Part shown: positions 31,128 to 43,575 of the stretch, piece by piece
Position numbering within the stretch: the first letter of the stretch is position 1
Layout: each line of letters starts with the position of its first letter
Source of the DNA: Pisolithus tinctorius
Taxonomy: Eukaryota > Basidiomycota > Agaricomycetes > Boletales > Pisolithaceae
Assembly (NCBI GenBank): GCA_024663395.1
Contig: JANFAH010000001.1
Coordinates: 4,402,001-4,466,000, forward strand
Reading direction: 5' to 3'
DNA length: 64,000 bases
Translations under genes and position numbers: made by a program
Notes under the pieces: generated by a model
The model's database searches: none
The model's input: the letters and a program-made list of their open reading frames with translations, nothing else
What the model was told of the DNA's origin: nothing

Positions 31128-34100
31128 ATGGCGAACGTCGCTGGTCGCAAAAAATCAATCGCCTCCAACCCCAGCCTTGTCATCGAGACTCCCAACAACA
31201 TCCTCAACAAGGCAGCCTCCCAGTCAACATCTCTTTATCAGCAATGCTCCTCCCTTCGCACCCGTCTCATGCGCATCCCCGGCTTTTCCGACTTCTTCGT
31301 CCTGTCCTCCCCCACCGGCTCTCTTCGCCAGTCCACCGACCCCGTCACACAACTCTGGGACTGCTTCTCCCTAGGCATCCCGCTCTGTTTTCTCTTCAAC
31401 CTACTGCCCGCTGCAAACCCTCCCATTGCCATAAATACCGGTGCCGCAACCTTCGATGTCACCAACGAGCGCGCAAAGAAGCATGCCATCGCGTTGTTTG
31501 CCATGAGGGTTAAACAAGTGCAGAATTGCGAACAATTTACTGTCACCGATCTGTGGGAACGTCACTCGACGGATGGCCTCGTCAAGGTACGCACATCTGT
31601 GTCCAATGATGGCCATGTATCCATGTGAGCGATTTTTGTAGGTCGTTAGTACGGTCACTACTGTCGTCGACTTGCTGCCTCCCGAAGTATTCGAGCCCAT
31701 ACCACTTTCTCCGCCTTTGCTCACTTCACATGAATCAATCGATTCCCTTATCAACGACGTTCCCAACACTGCAATCCCCGCTAATGCACAGGAAGCTGGC
31801 CGTAATAATATTGTGAGAGAGATTGTGGAAACGGAACGTAAATATGTGCAAGACTTGGAAATCATGCAGGTGAGGAAATACGTTGGCTCGTCTGTCGCCC
31901 TCTCACTCCAGGTAGAAATACGCAACTGCCCTGTCCCACAGCAACACCATCGATCAAGACACCATTCATCTTCTTTTCCCCGGCTTGAACAAACTCCTGA
32001 ACTTCCAGAGAAAGTTCCTCATCCGCCTTGAGGGCACTGCAGAGATGCCATGGAATGACCAGCGCTGGGGTCTCCATTTCATCGAAAACGTACGCACAGC
32101 TTCCTCCCTTCTTTGCATCCTGTTTTATTATTTACACCTTTTGTATCTCTCGACACGGCAGGAGGACGATTTTGCGGTGTACGAACCTTATTGTGCCAAC
32201 TACACCAACGCAGTGGAGCTTATGTTAGCGGAGGAACAAAACCTGCAGGTGCGTCTCACGCGGTATTTCGGCTTCGACCAGTTATCACTCGTCGGCCTGA
32301 CAACGCCAGCTTTCATCCCGTTTTGGTAAAGTCCTTGAGTACTGATGTCTCGTAGGTGCATAACAACCTCATTAACGCCAAGTCGGAATTGCCTGCTTTC
32401 CTCATTAAGCCTGTCCAGAGAATCTGCAAATATCCGCTCTTGCTTGATGTACGCGCATCGTAATATTTGCAGTGAATACTTCAAACATTAACTGTTTGCC
32501 AGTCTTTGGTCAAGGCTTCTTCTCCCAACGAGTATCCGCACTACGAGGAGCTCCGAGCCGGCTCTGCTGCTGCTAAGCGCATCGCCGACAAGATAAACGA
32601 AGCTCAACGGCGCGAAGAGAATCTTCAGACGGTCAAGAACCTCGAAGGACGTGTGAAAGACTGGAAGGGACACCATTTGTCCAACTTCGGCAACCTTCTC
32701 CTTGACGATATATTCACAGTCACCAAATCAGACGTCGACCGGGAGTACCACGTTTTCCTTTTCGAAAAGATAATCCTTTGCTGCAAGGAGGCTCTCCCAC
32801 CTCCTCCAAATGGTAAAAAAGCTAGCAAGAACAACTCGATTTTGAAAAAGCAGTCTGTCCATTCGCCTACACCTGGCGCCGTACCGAACAAGAAAAAGGA
32901 CACTCCCCTTCTTCTTAAAGGTCGTATTTTTTTGAACAACGTGACGAAGGCTGTCTCGTCGTCTCCGAGATATTCCACAGGTATGTGCATACGTCTAGAT
33001 TTATTATCTGTACCTTAAATTTCTGCTAGCGTCGGCTCTGACGGCATCGTACTCCCTCGCTGTTTGGTGGAGAGGGGATGACGACTTGGAGTATTTCACC
33101 CTTCGATGTCGCTCGGAGGAGCAACTTAAGCAGTGGGAAACCCAAATCAATCGCCTCATCAGGGAAGTGGCAAGCCGGAGGGCTTCAGAGCGCAACCTTG
33201 CCCTGATGGTTTCGCACAACAGCCACATATCTGTTCCTGTATCACTTCCCCAACGTTCGCCGCTTCCTCATGCCCATGATAGGGCTTCTTCCTCCATGTC
33301 GCACTCGACTCTTGCCAGAAATCTCCCCCTTCACCCGGCTAGTGCTCGTCATCGTATCGCACCCCATTCGAGTGAAGAGCAGGCCTCCGTTGCCTCATCT
33401 TCTGGCTCATATTCTAGCGGGGGTATCCACAGTTACGTATCTCCGGATGGATTTGAGTTTGATCTGGAGGACGATCTGGAGGAGTACCCGCTATTGTCGT
33501 CTTCGGGCAGAGGTACACCGTTAGGACCTCGTCGGATTAATGCCCGTAGCTGCCATGCTGAGTGGGAGTCTGGTTCCAGCCAAGACCGTCCACGAACGCA
33601 TACAGATGATTTCGGTGGACATACTATCAATCAATGGAAACTACGCAACATACCTCTCCCACTACCGCCGGGTGCAGCAGCTGCTACCTCACTGGCATAC
33701 CCGATAACACTCCCAGGCATGGACTCAGGCACGAGCGTAAGCGCAGACAATAACTTGGTTTCTGTCGCACGACCCCCTCGAGCGCCACTACACACACAAC
33801 CTAGTTCTTCGCAACTCCGGCCCACACACGACCAGGGCGACATAAGGAGCGCGACTCCTTCCCCTTCCGTAACTAGTGGCTCATTTCCGATGACTCGATC
33901 TCGTAGTGCTAGTCAGCCCAGTGCCTACGTACCGAAACCTAGTCTCCCACCTGTGCCTCCTAACACGTGGGCGCACCGTCCACAAGGCTCTACCACGGCA
34001 GAAAGTAAGCGAGGTAGTGGGTCGAGCCAGTCAACTCGCGGGTCGTCTGACGACTCGCCTAACACATCCCCAATAACCCCATTTGGCTCGAGTGATTCTT

Positions 34101-34441
34101 CGCTGGGAGGACCTGTCCTTAGGCCATCTCGCTCGCAGACGTTCGAAAGCATGATGACCAACGGCATGCACGTTGGTTCGCCACCCCCTGTCAAAGTGAA
34201 GGTTCACTACAACGAAGACATCTTCGTCATCCATGTCCCAAGAAGTACCGAATTCCTTGACCTTGTCGACAGAGTCGAGAAGAAGATACGCCTTTGTGGC
34301 CCCCGCCGGGACGATTGCCCTCTTCGAGTGAAGTACAAAGACGAGGATGGTGACATGATTTCCCTTGGCTCTACCGAGGATGTGCAGATGGCTTTCGAGT
34401 CGTTCCGTCCCGGAGGCCAAGTCATCCTATACGTTACATAG
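31128..34441 (+). CDS. CDC24: Cdc24 guanine nucleotide exchange factor for Cdc42
   Basis: Activates Cdc42 at sites of polarised growth. Exons: 31128-31586, 31642-31869, 31916-32089, 32162-32248, 32356-32448, 32503-32980, 33030-34441, total 2931 nt (976 aa). N-terminal Cdc24 calponin-like domain: NKAASQSTSLYQQCSSLRTR, then DPVTQLWDCFSLGIPLCFLF. The DH domain runs from about residue 205: IVREIVETERKYVQDLEIM, LNFQRKFLIRLE, then LPAFLIKPVQRICKYPLLLD, the RhoGEF signature. A PH domain follows (SYSLAVWWRGDDDLEYFTLR, SEEQLKQWETQINRL). A Ser-rich linker of about 300 residues leads to a C-terminal PB1 domain with VKVHYNEDIFVIHVPRS and the acidic OPCA part YKDEDGDMISLGSTEDVQ, the docking site for Bem1/scaffold proteins. 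The domain order and length match fungal Cdc24. Confidence 0.96.
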
Positions 34442-35269
34442 TGTCTCATTCCCACCTTTTTGCATGCATCACTACCCTTGCCGCCTTCCCCTATATTGGT
34501 TCGACATGAATACTTCTGCTCTCGCTTTTGGGACTTATTATTACATGGCATGCCTTCTTATTTCCCTTCATATGTATCACCGCCACCTTCGCCTTTGTTT
34601 CTCTCTCCTGCATACCTACCTTTACGCTGAAGCTTGCCAGCTTTAGTTCCCGGGGGTTATCCTGCCCGTTCATTTTGACCTTCCATTAGTGGCACAAGTT
34701 TTTCGTATTTAAAAGGTGGAACATTCATTGGTCATTGTAACTCATAGAATACTACAATCATTGCTATGAGATCCATTACACAAAATACGGTATATTTTGT
34801 TGTGCCATTGATGGGGATATGAAGTAAGGTGCAAACTGCGATAACAAGCAGGATCCACATGACTTCTCTATAGGGTGGTCTCTTGGTTACAAAGTGTGGG
34901 TTCTAGGCTTTGTATGGCAAAATGCTAAAGTGGCGGTCCTCCGAAATGACCACAGGAAATCTGACTTAATATGATACACTAACACGGGATATTAGAGCCA
35001 AGTAATAATTCAAAAGCCTCTTTCTACAGGGCGTCCGGTGAGATATCCCCAAGAGAACTCAGTTCTATCGCACTCATAGCGCTACGAAGCGAACGTGTAT
35101 CATCATCATCATACTCCGAGTGCGAGTCAATTGTTTCCTAAAACGACCGTTAGGCATGTCACGTGAGGAAACCACAACTCCAAACCCACGTCAAAGTAGT
35201 GATGAACTAGGCTGCGCGGAGCTAGATTGTCAATAAATATCAGCCATTGCGTGATATATGTTATGCATT
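34442..35269. other. Convergent 3' region between CDC24 and GH63
   Basis: 828 bp. On the minus strand, 35143-35028 holds an acidic coding-looking segment (residues like DSHSEYDDDDTRSLRSAMSA) ended by a stop and preceded by a TTTTAG acceptor, which could be an additional terminal exon of the GH63 gene; I could not join it in frame. The rest is AT-rich and appears non-coding. Confidence 0.45.
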
Positions 35270-38200
35270 TTACATACTCCGAGGTGTCTTCGGCAGACGG
35301 CATGTAATCCCACTTTGCAAAATGTGGTAGGCGACTAGTCCGGACCTTGAAAAAAATTTAGAACTGTGATGGTTTGATAGAAGACACCTCACCATCCAGT
35401 TTGGTGAGAGGCACCAAGCCCCTTTCCAGTATCTGCGTGGAAGTACTAAGGGAGGGTTAAAATCAGGAAAGGAGCCCGCATTAGCAAGTCACCTCGTAGA
35501 ACCACAAGTAGTCTCGGAAGTGGGGGTCTCCATCGAGTTTCGGATTTCCGCCATTCGTAGCTCGTTTTCCTTCGATGTCACGACCAAAAATGTGAATGAT
35601 CCGGTGCTGAATCTCTTCAGCGACTTCCACAAGGTTCATGAACACGCCACTGCCGGTAGGACATTCCACCTGAGTTGGTGGTTAGACTCTACACTCCTCG
35701 ACACTGACATCAATCACCTGCAGCTCATCACCATAATATTGATAAAATCGTTGAAGGCTTTCAATAAGGAGGAAATTGACGGCAAGCCCTGAACAATGAT
35801 TGGTGAGGTATCCTGCATGCTCAGACGGCTACTCACAAATCGGACCTCTCCAATTAGAATTCCCGCCAAACATCCCTGAATGCGAATCTCCAGGCCAGTA
35901 ACCAACCTCATACCGCTGACCATGGACATCCATCCCCCACGGCTTCTCTTTATGTAACTTCGATAATCTTTTCAGGTATGAATGAATTGACAAGGAGTGA
36001 TCAGAGCTCTAGACGCACGATCGAATGCCATATTCACTAAAAAACTCGTTCTCATCAAGCATCTTTTCTAGGATCCGAATGAGGCGTTCTCTACTTGCTA
36101 AAGCAAGCAGTCGTCTCTCCCCCCTGCCGGGTACTATATTGGGGGTTAAATATTAAGATTGCCGCTAATCGTTAATATACCTTTCATATTTGCCATGTTT
36201 CGAGCCGAAATTTCAGGTCTGTTGTCTATGAACCACTCGACGCGTTTCTTAAATCCCGGAAGACGATTAATTACGGTTGGTTCCAGGACAAGTGTTGCAT
36301 AGAGAGGGATAAGGCCAACGAGACTGCGGACAGGCAGTTGCATGGAATCACCGGGGCCGAACTGAATCGCATCGTAGTACATGCCGTCTTCTTCGTTCCA
36401 TAGACTAAATGTATCGTCTCCGGACTTGTATGTCATTGCATCGGCAATGAAAATGAAATGCTATCGAGGAAAGTCAAGATAAAGACCAGTGGAATTATCG
36501 TCCGCTTAACTGACTTCGAAAAATTTCGAAGCGATGTCTTCATATACTGGATTGTGCTTCGCGAGCTCGAGGGCCATGTTAAGCCTTCGGATACAGTGGT
36601 AAGCATTCCCAAGGCAATTTTGGTTAGCTCACATGTTCAAACAATAGAAGGCCATCCATGCAGTCCCATCAGCTTGGCGTAGACGACCTCCAGTCGGCAA
36701 GGGCTCAGAGCGATTAAAGATTCCAATGTTATCAAGTCCAAGAAAACCTCCCTCAAAGACGTTGTTTCCACCTGAGTCCTTCCTATTCACCCACCTATAG
36801 CAAATTGTGACGAGGTACTAGGAATGGGATTGTTCGAACAAACCAGGTAAAATTGAGCAACAACTTTTGGAAAACTCTCTCCAGAAAAGCCAGATCTTCC
36901 TTGCCGGTAAGTTTGCGCTCGATTTTGAACACTCTAAACGTGGCCCTACGCGGGCTGTAGCCATTAAACTCCCACATGACACGCAAGACTCACCAGGCGT
37001 GCACAGGAGGATTGACGTCAGAAAAGTTCCACTCATACGCAGGTATTTGTCCATCTGGTTTCATATACCATTCTCGAGTGAGTAAATCCAGCTGTTTCTT
37101 AGCGAACGTAGGATCAACGACCGCGAGAGGTATGCAATGGAAAGCGGTATCCCAAGCAGCGAAAAAGGGGTATTCCCACCTAGCAAACACCAGTATTAAC
37201 CACATAACGAGGGCTGGAAGACTGCCTCACTTGTCTGGCATGGACAGAATATCGTCTATATACATGTGTTTCCAATCCTAGAAAATTGTCAGTGCTCCAG
37301 TCGCTACTATCGAATGGCCTTACCATGTTACGAATGTGTCTCCGGCCGGGAGGTGGGGGAGGTTGAGCTGGGTCGCCCTCGATCCAATCCTTTTGTATAA
37401 AGTGATAGTACTGCTTCGTCCACAACATTCCGCCCAAAGCTTGTCTCGTGATTTGTCTAAAATCATCGTTGATCTGTCCAAGTAGAAAGGAATCATAAAA
37501 CTCGTCAGTCTCTTCTCGCCGCTGGTCTATGGTCTCGTCAAACAACCCTTCGTCTTCAAGATTTGGGAGGTTAGATGGAGATAACGGTGTCAACCTAATG
37601 CGCACGACAGCGCATCCTCCACCGCCAGGGACGTCGCGGAAGACATAATGGGCCGCCGATTTCGTGCCACGATGATCTGGATCAATAAACTCTACTGAGG
37701 TGGAAGTTTCCTTTTCCCGTAAATTCGAGCGGTTCTCGGCAATTGACTCCCGGTGCGATGGGATGATGTGATCGTGGAAAGCATCTTTCACGTAAGGCGT
37801 AGGATTCTGCCCACCATAGAGACGTTCGAAGTTGGTGTCGTTTCCCGTGAAAAGTAAATCTGGCTGGATCCCGATCTCTTCGTTCCCGGCGAAGTTTCCG
37901 GATTCATCCACAGGAGGAGGGGAAGGCAAACAATACATGTAGTACTTTTCCATAGATGGATGCTTTGCTTTGATGTACTGCAGGCCGCCTAATGTTGAGG
38001 ACTTCGAAAGCAATGGCATCGGTGGTTTGTCTTTAGGCCACGACCATGTATTTCGGAACCACAGATGCGGAATAATGTGAAGCGTTGATGGCTCCGGACC
38101 CCGATTATATGCTGTAATGCGAACAGAAATGCTGTTTGGGTCGTCTGCCTCCTTCGCATACTGGATGTACGGGTTAACAAATTAAGCAAATGGTGTCCCA

Positions 38201-39036
38201 CTCAGCTCCTTACCTCCATGTAAACATCCCAGTATCGGTCGTCATCGAAGGCATCCGAGTCCAAAATTTCATACTCTGCTACGTCTCGATCTCGGTGAAC
38301 GTTTTCTTTGACAAGCTCCTCATACGGATACCTGCGTTGCGTATACTTGTAAAGGAACTTCATGTATGAATGAGTCGGTGCAGAGTCCAAGTAGTAATAC
38401 AACTCCTTAACATCTTCACCGTGATTCCCTTGATGACCGGTAACCCCGAAGAGACGTTCCTTGAGTATGGGATCTTTCTCGTTCCACAAGGCAAGCGAAA
38501 AACACAACCGTTGATGGTTGTCTGAAATACCACCTATCCCGTCTTCACCCCAACGGTAAGCCCGGGATCGGGCGTGTTCATGAGGAAAATGGCTCCACGC
38601 GTTCCCATCATGAGAATAATCCTCTCGTACTGTTGCCTGCAGTAGATTTAGACCGGTATGTTCACATAGCATACAGTAAAAGGGTAAAAACTGTGAGTGG
38701 ACGTACCCATTGCCTATCGCTGAGGTATGGACCCCATCTCTTCCAATGACGTTCACGCTTTGCGTCTTGCTCCAGGCGGTACTTTTCTGTCCCACGATAG
38801 GCGTTTCCCAGAAGCTGGCTCAGTTGCTGACGGTAACTCCCTGCAGGTGTAGAGACATCCGACGGAACGACTGATCTCGAGCTCTTGCGTGGGTGACCAC
38901 TCTTCTTAGCAAAAGGTGGTTTTCCGGGAATATCTATCGTTAACCCTGGGTCGCGTCCCTGAGTTTCGCTGCGTGGCGTGTCGTCCCCACTCCCGAAAAT
39001 CTTCCCTTGAAGGGCTTTGACGACTCCGGGACCCAT
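35270..39036 (-). CDS. Glycoside hydrolase family 63 protein (cytosolic type)
   Basis: A long GH63-type alpha-glucosidase/mannosylglycerate-hydrolase-like enzyme with an (alpha/alpha)6 barrel. Fifteen exons in transcript order: 39036-38707, 38636-38214, 38160-37324, 37277-37231, 37179-36994, 36945-36844, 36794-36633, 36584-36515, 36460-36181, 36133-36019, 35967-35837, 35788-35718, 35669-35493, 35445-35393, 35345-35270, total 3060 nt (1019 aa). Marks: YGxxG-like opening with [50 protein letters not shown]; catalytic-domain motifs [19 protein letters not shown] (general acid Asp region), [57 protein letters not shown] and ASHQTGWSGLVA, the usual end of GH63. No signal peptide is visible, so it is not the ER processing glucosidase I. 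The last exon is the least certain. Substrate is unknown. Confidence 0.9.
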
Positions 39037-39377
39037 TTGCGAGGGAGATCAAGAAACGGGAAAGTGGATTATCTATGCGAATTTAACATCATTCCGAGTC
39101 ACTTGCCCTGAACATAAGTACTGACGTCACCATCCATTCCCCAACATAAATTATGTAATATGCCAAACTGTACCTATTGAATTATGCACGAAAAAAACAA
39201 TAAAGGGGTATTTGCAACCAATCATGCAAGGGGTGCTGGTGAGTGGTCAGAAATGGCTGCCTAAAGTAGCTAACGTGGAATAGTATGATCATAAAAGAGG
39301 TAGAAGAAATCTACCGCCAGCAGCTAGACGTAGTCCGTTATGTGTTGCGGATAGTCCGTGTATACACTCCATCATAT
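39037..39377. other. Intergenic, GH63 promoter and RhoGAP 3' flank
   Basis: 341 bp between two genes on the minus strand. It includes a short poly-A-like run at about 39192-39198 but no open frame of note. Confidence 0.5.
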
Positions 39378-42300
39378 TCACCATCTCGATTCACCAGCTG
39401 CTAGCAAAACACTTTGCGTCCATGTATCGCCATAGTCATCCCCGTCCGACAGAGGAAGGTCAAGCTGGGGAAAATGTTTCTTGGTGGCCAACAGTTTGGC
39501 TTCCGTGTCGGTTGCTTGAGGAGTCGACGACGTCTTCGGAGGTGTCAAGCCAGCATGAACCTCCTCGTCCTGGATGCCCAGTGCAAGTGATATGGACGAT
39601 TCGTCTATAGCAGTGTTTAATACGGGCGGATAGCTGAATCGGGAAGATTGTGGGGCCGTAACCATCGATATTGCAGGGGAAGACTCCGAAGGTGATGACA
39701 ATGATACCTCGGGTGGTGTACCGGTGCTGTTTCCGTGAATAGATTTGGTTGACGCAGGAGAACTTGACCGCCCAGAAAACAAAAGATGCAACGAAGGCTT
39801 CTTCAGTCGCTTGGCTCTTGAACCCATGGAACCTGCACGAATATCTCCAGATATAGAGGAGGAAAACGATTTCTTGTGGATTAGTGGACTTTTTCGAAAG
39901 TTTTCTCCTGCGCTAGGAAACTGAAACTGAGATTGCGATGCCGTTTCAGATGGCGTCAGGGGAAGGGGAATAGGTTCGGCGATGATGGGTGAGTGTGCCA
40001 AAGTAGATGACTGCGGTGTAGTCAGATCATCGGTTAGCTGAAGGTTCTTAGCTGACTGCGACGGCGAGGCCGAGGAAAGCGAGGGAACAGACAAAGACTC
40101 CGCAGATGACGATAAAGAAGGGGGAGAGTAAGGATTGATCAGCTTGAGGTTCACCGAGTTCGGGGTGGTTGGGCGTTCACTTCCTGATCTTAGCGACATG
40201 CCATCATCAATCACAGGTGACGGTGATGTCTCAGGTAGTTCCGCATATATGAGAGAACCTGAAATAGACACCATTGGGTAGTTTGAGTGATGAGATGTAG
40301 CAGGATCAGCAGGCGCGAGTGGCAACTCAGTGTCATCGACGGGGACCCTAGGTAATGGTCTGGAGAAACGCTGCTTTTCGCTGGCAAGGTTGGTAGCGTC
40401 GCTGGGAGTGGCGGAGGGGCCATCGTCAACAATTTTGCCTTTCACCAGTAGCTGATCTGTAGAGCTGATTGCGAGAGCTCCCACGGATGCTTCCCACCCA
40501 TCCCAAATGCCCTCACATTCGCAGAGTGCTTGTAGTAGTGTCGGGTTCATGTTGAGACTGGGGCACAAAACAAGGAGCAGATTGCTCAAAGGCATTTTAG
40601 TCTCGTGACTTCTCTGTGCTGTGAGTTTGATGACTTCCGTGACTGTCAATAGAAGATCGCGGTTCTCTTGGGGAAGACGAGCAATGAGAGAAGATAGCGC
40701 CTTTCGAAGAGACTCCGAGGGGGTGACACCGGTAAAATTTGGCGTAGCAAGCGTTGAGAGGGAGGGAGGCTTGCGCATACCAACACTGGCACTTGACAGC
40801 ACGTCTGGAACATGCTTTGCGGATGATCGTTCAGATACCATGGCAGCATCAAAAAAAGGCATGAGATCATTTGTTAATATGGGCTCAGGCACTATGATGA
40901 GAAGTTAGTTGCACAGACACGACATTATAATAGTAACACTAACGCTCTCGTAGATAAGCTTTAAAGATCGATGCAACTGCATGGGGATCCAAGTCTCCTG
41001 GACTTGATTGCATAATGTTGAAGTCAGCCCCTACGAAGATACAGGGACGATATCAACCTAGGTCGTTGTGTCGTTGTTTGCAAGAACGGATGGACTCACC
41101 AGTATCGAACTCAGCGCGTAGCTTGGCGATGTGGGAAGAACGACCGCTAACACTATGGATTCCATTAATCAGGAAAACTGCACACTAGTTCATGAAAACT
41201 TGCTTACCGAAAAAGTCCTTGCTCCTGGACGCCCCACCTCAAGATATGTTGTGTACACCTTACAATTAAGGCCGGTAGATGACGCTCCTCTAACGAAACC
41301 CAAGATCCGTTGCGTGGCGTGAGGCTATTGTTGGAGGAAGTAGCTAATCCGCGTCCATGAGGCGAGTTGCGAATCGTGTCCAAAGCAGTGTCGTTCACGC
41401 AAGCCTTGAGGTCACGTCCAAAAACCAAACCACCCATGCCAGCTCCAGTAGACAACGTGTTTATGGGTCCCCGCAAGCACCTGCCGAGCTGGGGCCCTTC
41501 GTGGTCGGACATCGACGACCCTGTAGAGCTGATAGACGGGGTCTGGGGTGTATGCCTATTCTTCCTGCGGCTTGCGGGCTCAGAATGACCGGAACTAGTG
41601 CGATATACAATGCCAATTGGGAATGAGGGCGACAATGAGATAGGTGGTGCCAAAGGCGAGTTGGGAGGTGGGCTCCTAGAACCCCAAACTCGACCCATTT
41701 TTTCCACAGCACGTCGGGCAAGACCAGCGGCTGGCGCAAGCCCTGATGTCATGCTAATAGCTGTTTGACGGAAGGCCGGGAAGCTGGTGTTGGCAGACGG
41801 TACCAATGGCAATCTTTGCTGCGTCTGTGGGATTTCTGGCAATGTTCGTTCGGCTGCTGGGGAAGAACTTTGGGAGGTATGTGATGCCTCAGCATACAGG
41901 GGAATGACCGGCTTCAGCATAAATTGTGAAGATCCTGTGGTCTTAATTGATTCTTCCGGGACAGATCTTGAAACGCTGGGCGGTATCACATCCAAGCTGA
42001 CTGAAGCCTGAGCAGCTGTAGGTAGCGAGCTCATCAAGGAGAAGGGCGAGCCGAGGTTCAGAGAGTGTGAACGTCGGTCTCTGGCCTTGAGTGACGCTGC
42101 AGGAGAGCCTTGGCTATCAGGTGAGGTTGACCTGCCAAGCGAGTCCTGGAACCCCTCGATTCGTTCGGGTTCTTCTTCAGGTGTAGCGTATTCCGCATCG
42201 GTAAGGAGTGCACTGAGACGTTTATTTACTGGTACGATGGTGTGGTTAGATTGGAAAGATTCTGCCAATGAAACGGGACGAGGAGTCTTGCCACCCAAGA

Positions 42301-43192
42301 CAGGGCGAATTGTGTGATGGCTCAGCGTAGAATCACTCTTCCTCCTAATGTCCTTGAGTTCAACCTTTTCGGTATCTTTCTTAGCATCCTCAGGTCCTGT
42401 AGATGTATCCGTGCGCCTAATATAATCCAAAGCAGGTGCAATGCTCGAGTTTGATGTCGTAAGGACCGATATTCTGTTATCAACGTTGTCGCTCGACGGG
42501 GAGTGCTGTGGGGTGGGGTGGGGAGCACCGTGCTTCGGTGGAAGTGGGGGCGGCAGCATGGCAGGCGAGGCTGGCGCGGAGCCGGACTGCTTCCTACTAA
42601 AGACATGCGATGCCAGTTGAAGAGTGAGCTGCTTTGCGCCGAGCTGGCGAGCGGGTGCGCTATTCACGGTTCCATACAGCGAGTCATTGGATGAAGACGA
42701 TGCTTTAACATTGGCACCGGTTGGAGAAGTTATGGATGAAGGAAGGATAACATCGGACTTCTTCCGTCGTCCGAATGCGCGCTTGAATCGACTTCCGGCG
42801 ACGGATGACGAGCTTCCCAAACAAGGCTGGGTAGATGAAGAGGGAAACGCAGTATTTACCGGAGGTCGGCTAACGACCTGGCCCATTGAAGAGGCAGACA
42901 GAGAGGAACGAAGGTTATGGGAGGAAGAAAAGGTGCTGGAAACGCTCTCGTTGGATGTGTGGGAAGGAGAGGGAAGTTGGTGATCGGAAGTGGTGGTATC
43001 TGAGTGAGAGTGGGAGTGAGTGGATGGAGTGGAGGCAGGCAGCGGCATGGATGAGGCAGCAGACGGAGAAAACGAGGACGAAAGCGAGACCGAAGACATA
43101 AAGAGCAATTGCTTGTTCTGGCCACCTGGAGATCTTGGATGTGATGGAGGCAGGGGGACTTCGAAACCGGGACGGACGCTACGAACGGGCAA
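39378..43192 (-). CDS. RhoGAP domain protein
   Basis: A large Rho-family GTPase-activating protein. Exons in transcript order: 43192-41208, 41152-41100, 41030-40944, 40891-39378, total 3639 nt (1212 aa). The first ~560 residues are Ser/Pro-rich and disordered. The RhoGAP domain starts near residue 600 with VFGRDLKACVNDT, then LPALIVRCTQHIL, EQGLFRVSGRSSHIAKLR (the catalytic Arg is in GLFRVSG), AVASIFKAYLRELPEPILT, LIARLPQENRDLLLTVTEVI and NLLLVLCPSLNM. A second long Ser/Pro-rich tail of about 380 residues follows, with a basic patch GSRAKRLKKPSLHLLF. Introns fall only in the GAP domain. The start could also be the internal ATG at 43099. The GTPase target is not deducible, but Cdc42 or Rho1 is expected; CDC24 and RAX2 are nearby. 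Confidence 0.88.
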
Positions 43193-43575
43193 ATATTACC
43201 GCACTAAAGCGGTCAACGACAGAAATTCAGGGGAGAACTTGCACACTAGCATGTCAAGGAACGTAAGATTAGAGATGGGCTGCAACGCGGTGAAAGCAAG
43301 GCAGAGCTAGAACGAACCTGAACCAGGAAAACCAACCCCGCAGCATCTATCAACGAAAGATATGCTGGAAGGTCAAATAACGATCATCGGGTTGCACACC
43401 AAGGAGTCAGAATCTAGGGACAGGGCTATTGGCGCAAAGCCACTGAGGAGCGGCAGTTGCAGCAACCTGAACTCTCACTGTGCCAGCGCAGTGGCGTGCA
43501 TCATTTGTGGGACGTCACATGACCATTCTCACTCAGTCTGATGACATTATTAGGCTACTCTAATTCATGCCTTCC
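43193..43575. other. Intergenic, RhoGAP promoter and carrier 3' flank
   Basis: 383 bp with no supported gene. It should contain the RhoGAP promoter and 5' leader (minus strand) and the terminator of the mitochondrial carrier. Confidence 0.5.

Noticed and set aside
36467..36682. Plus-strand frame inside the GH63 locus
   Set aside because: It crosses two minus-strand exons and an intron whose borders and phases are well supported.
43020..43310. Plus-strand frame opposite the RhoGAP N-terminus
   Set aside because: Antisense shadow of Ser-rich codons; no start context or partner exon.
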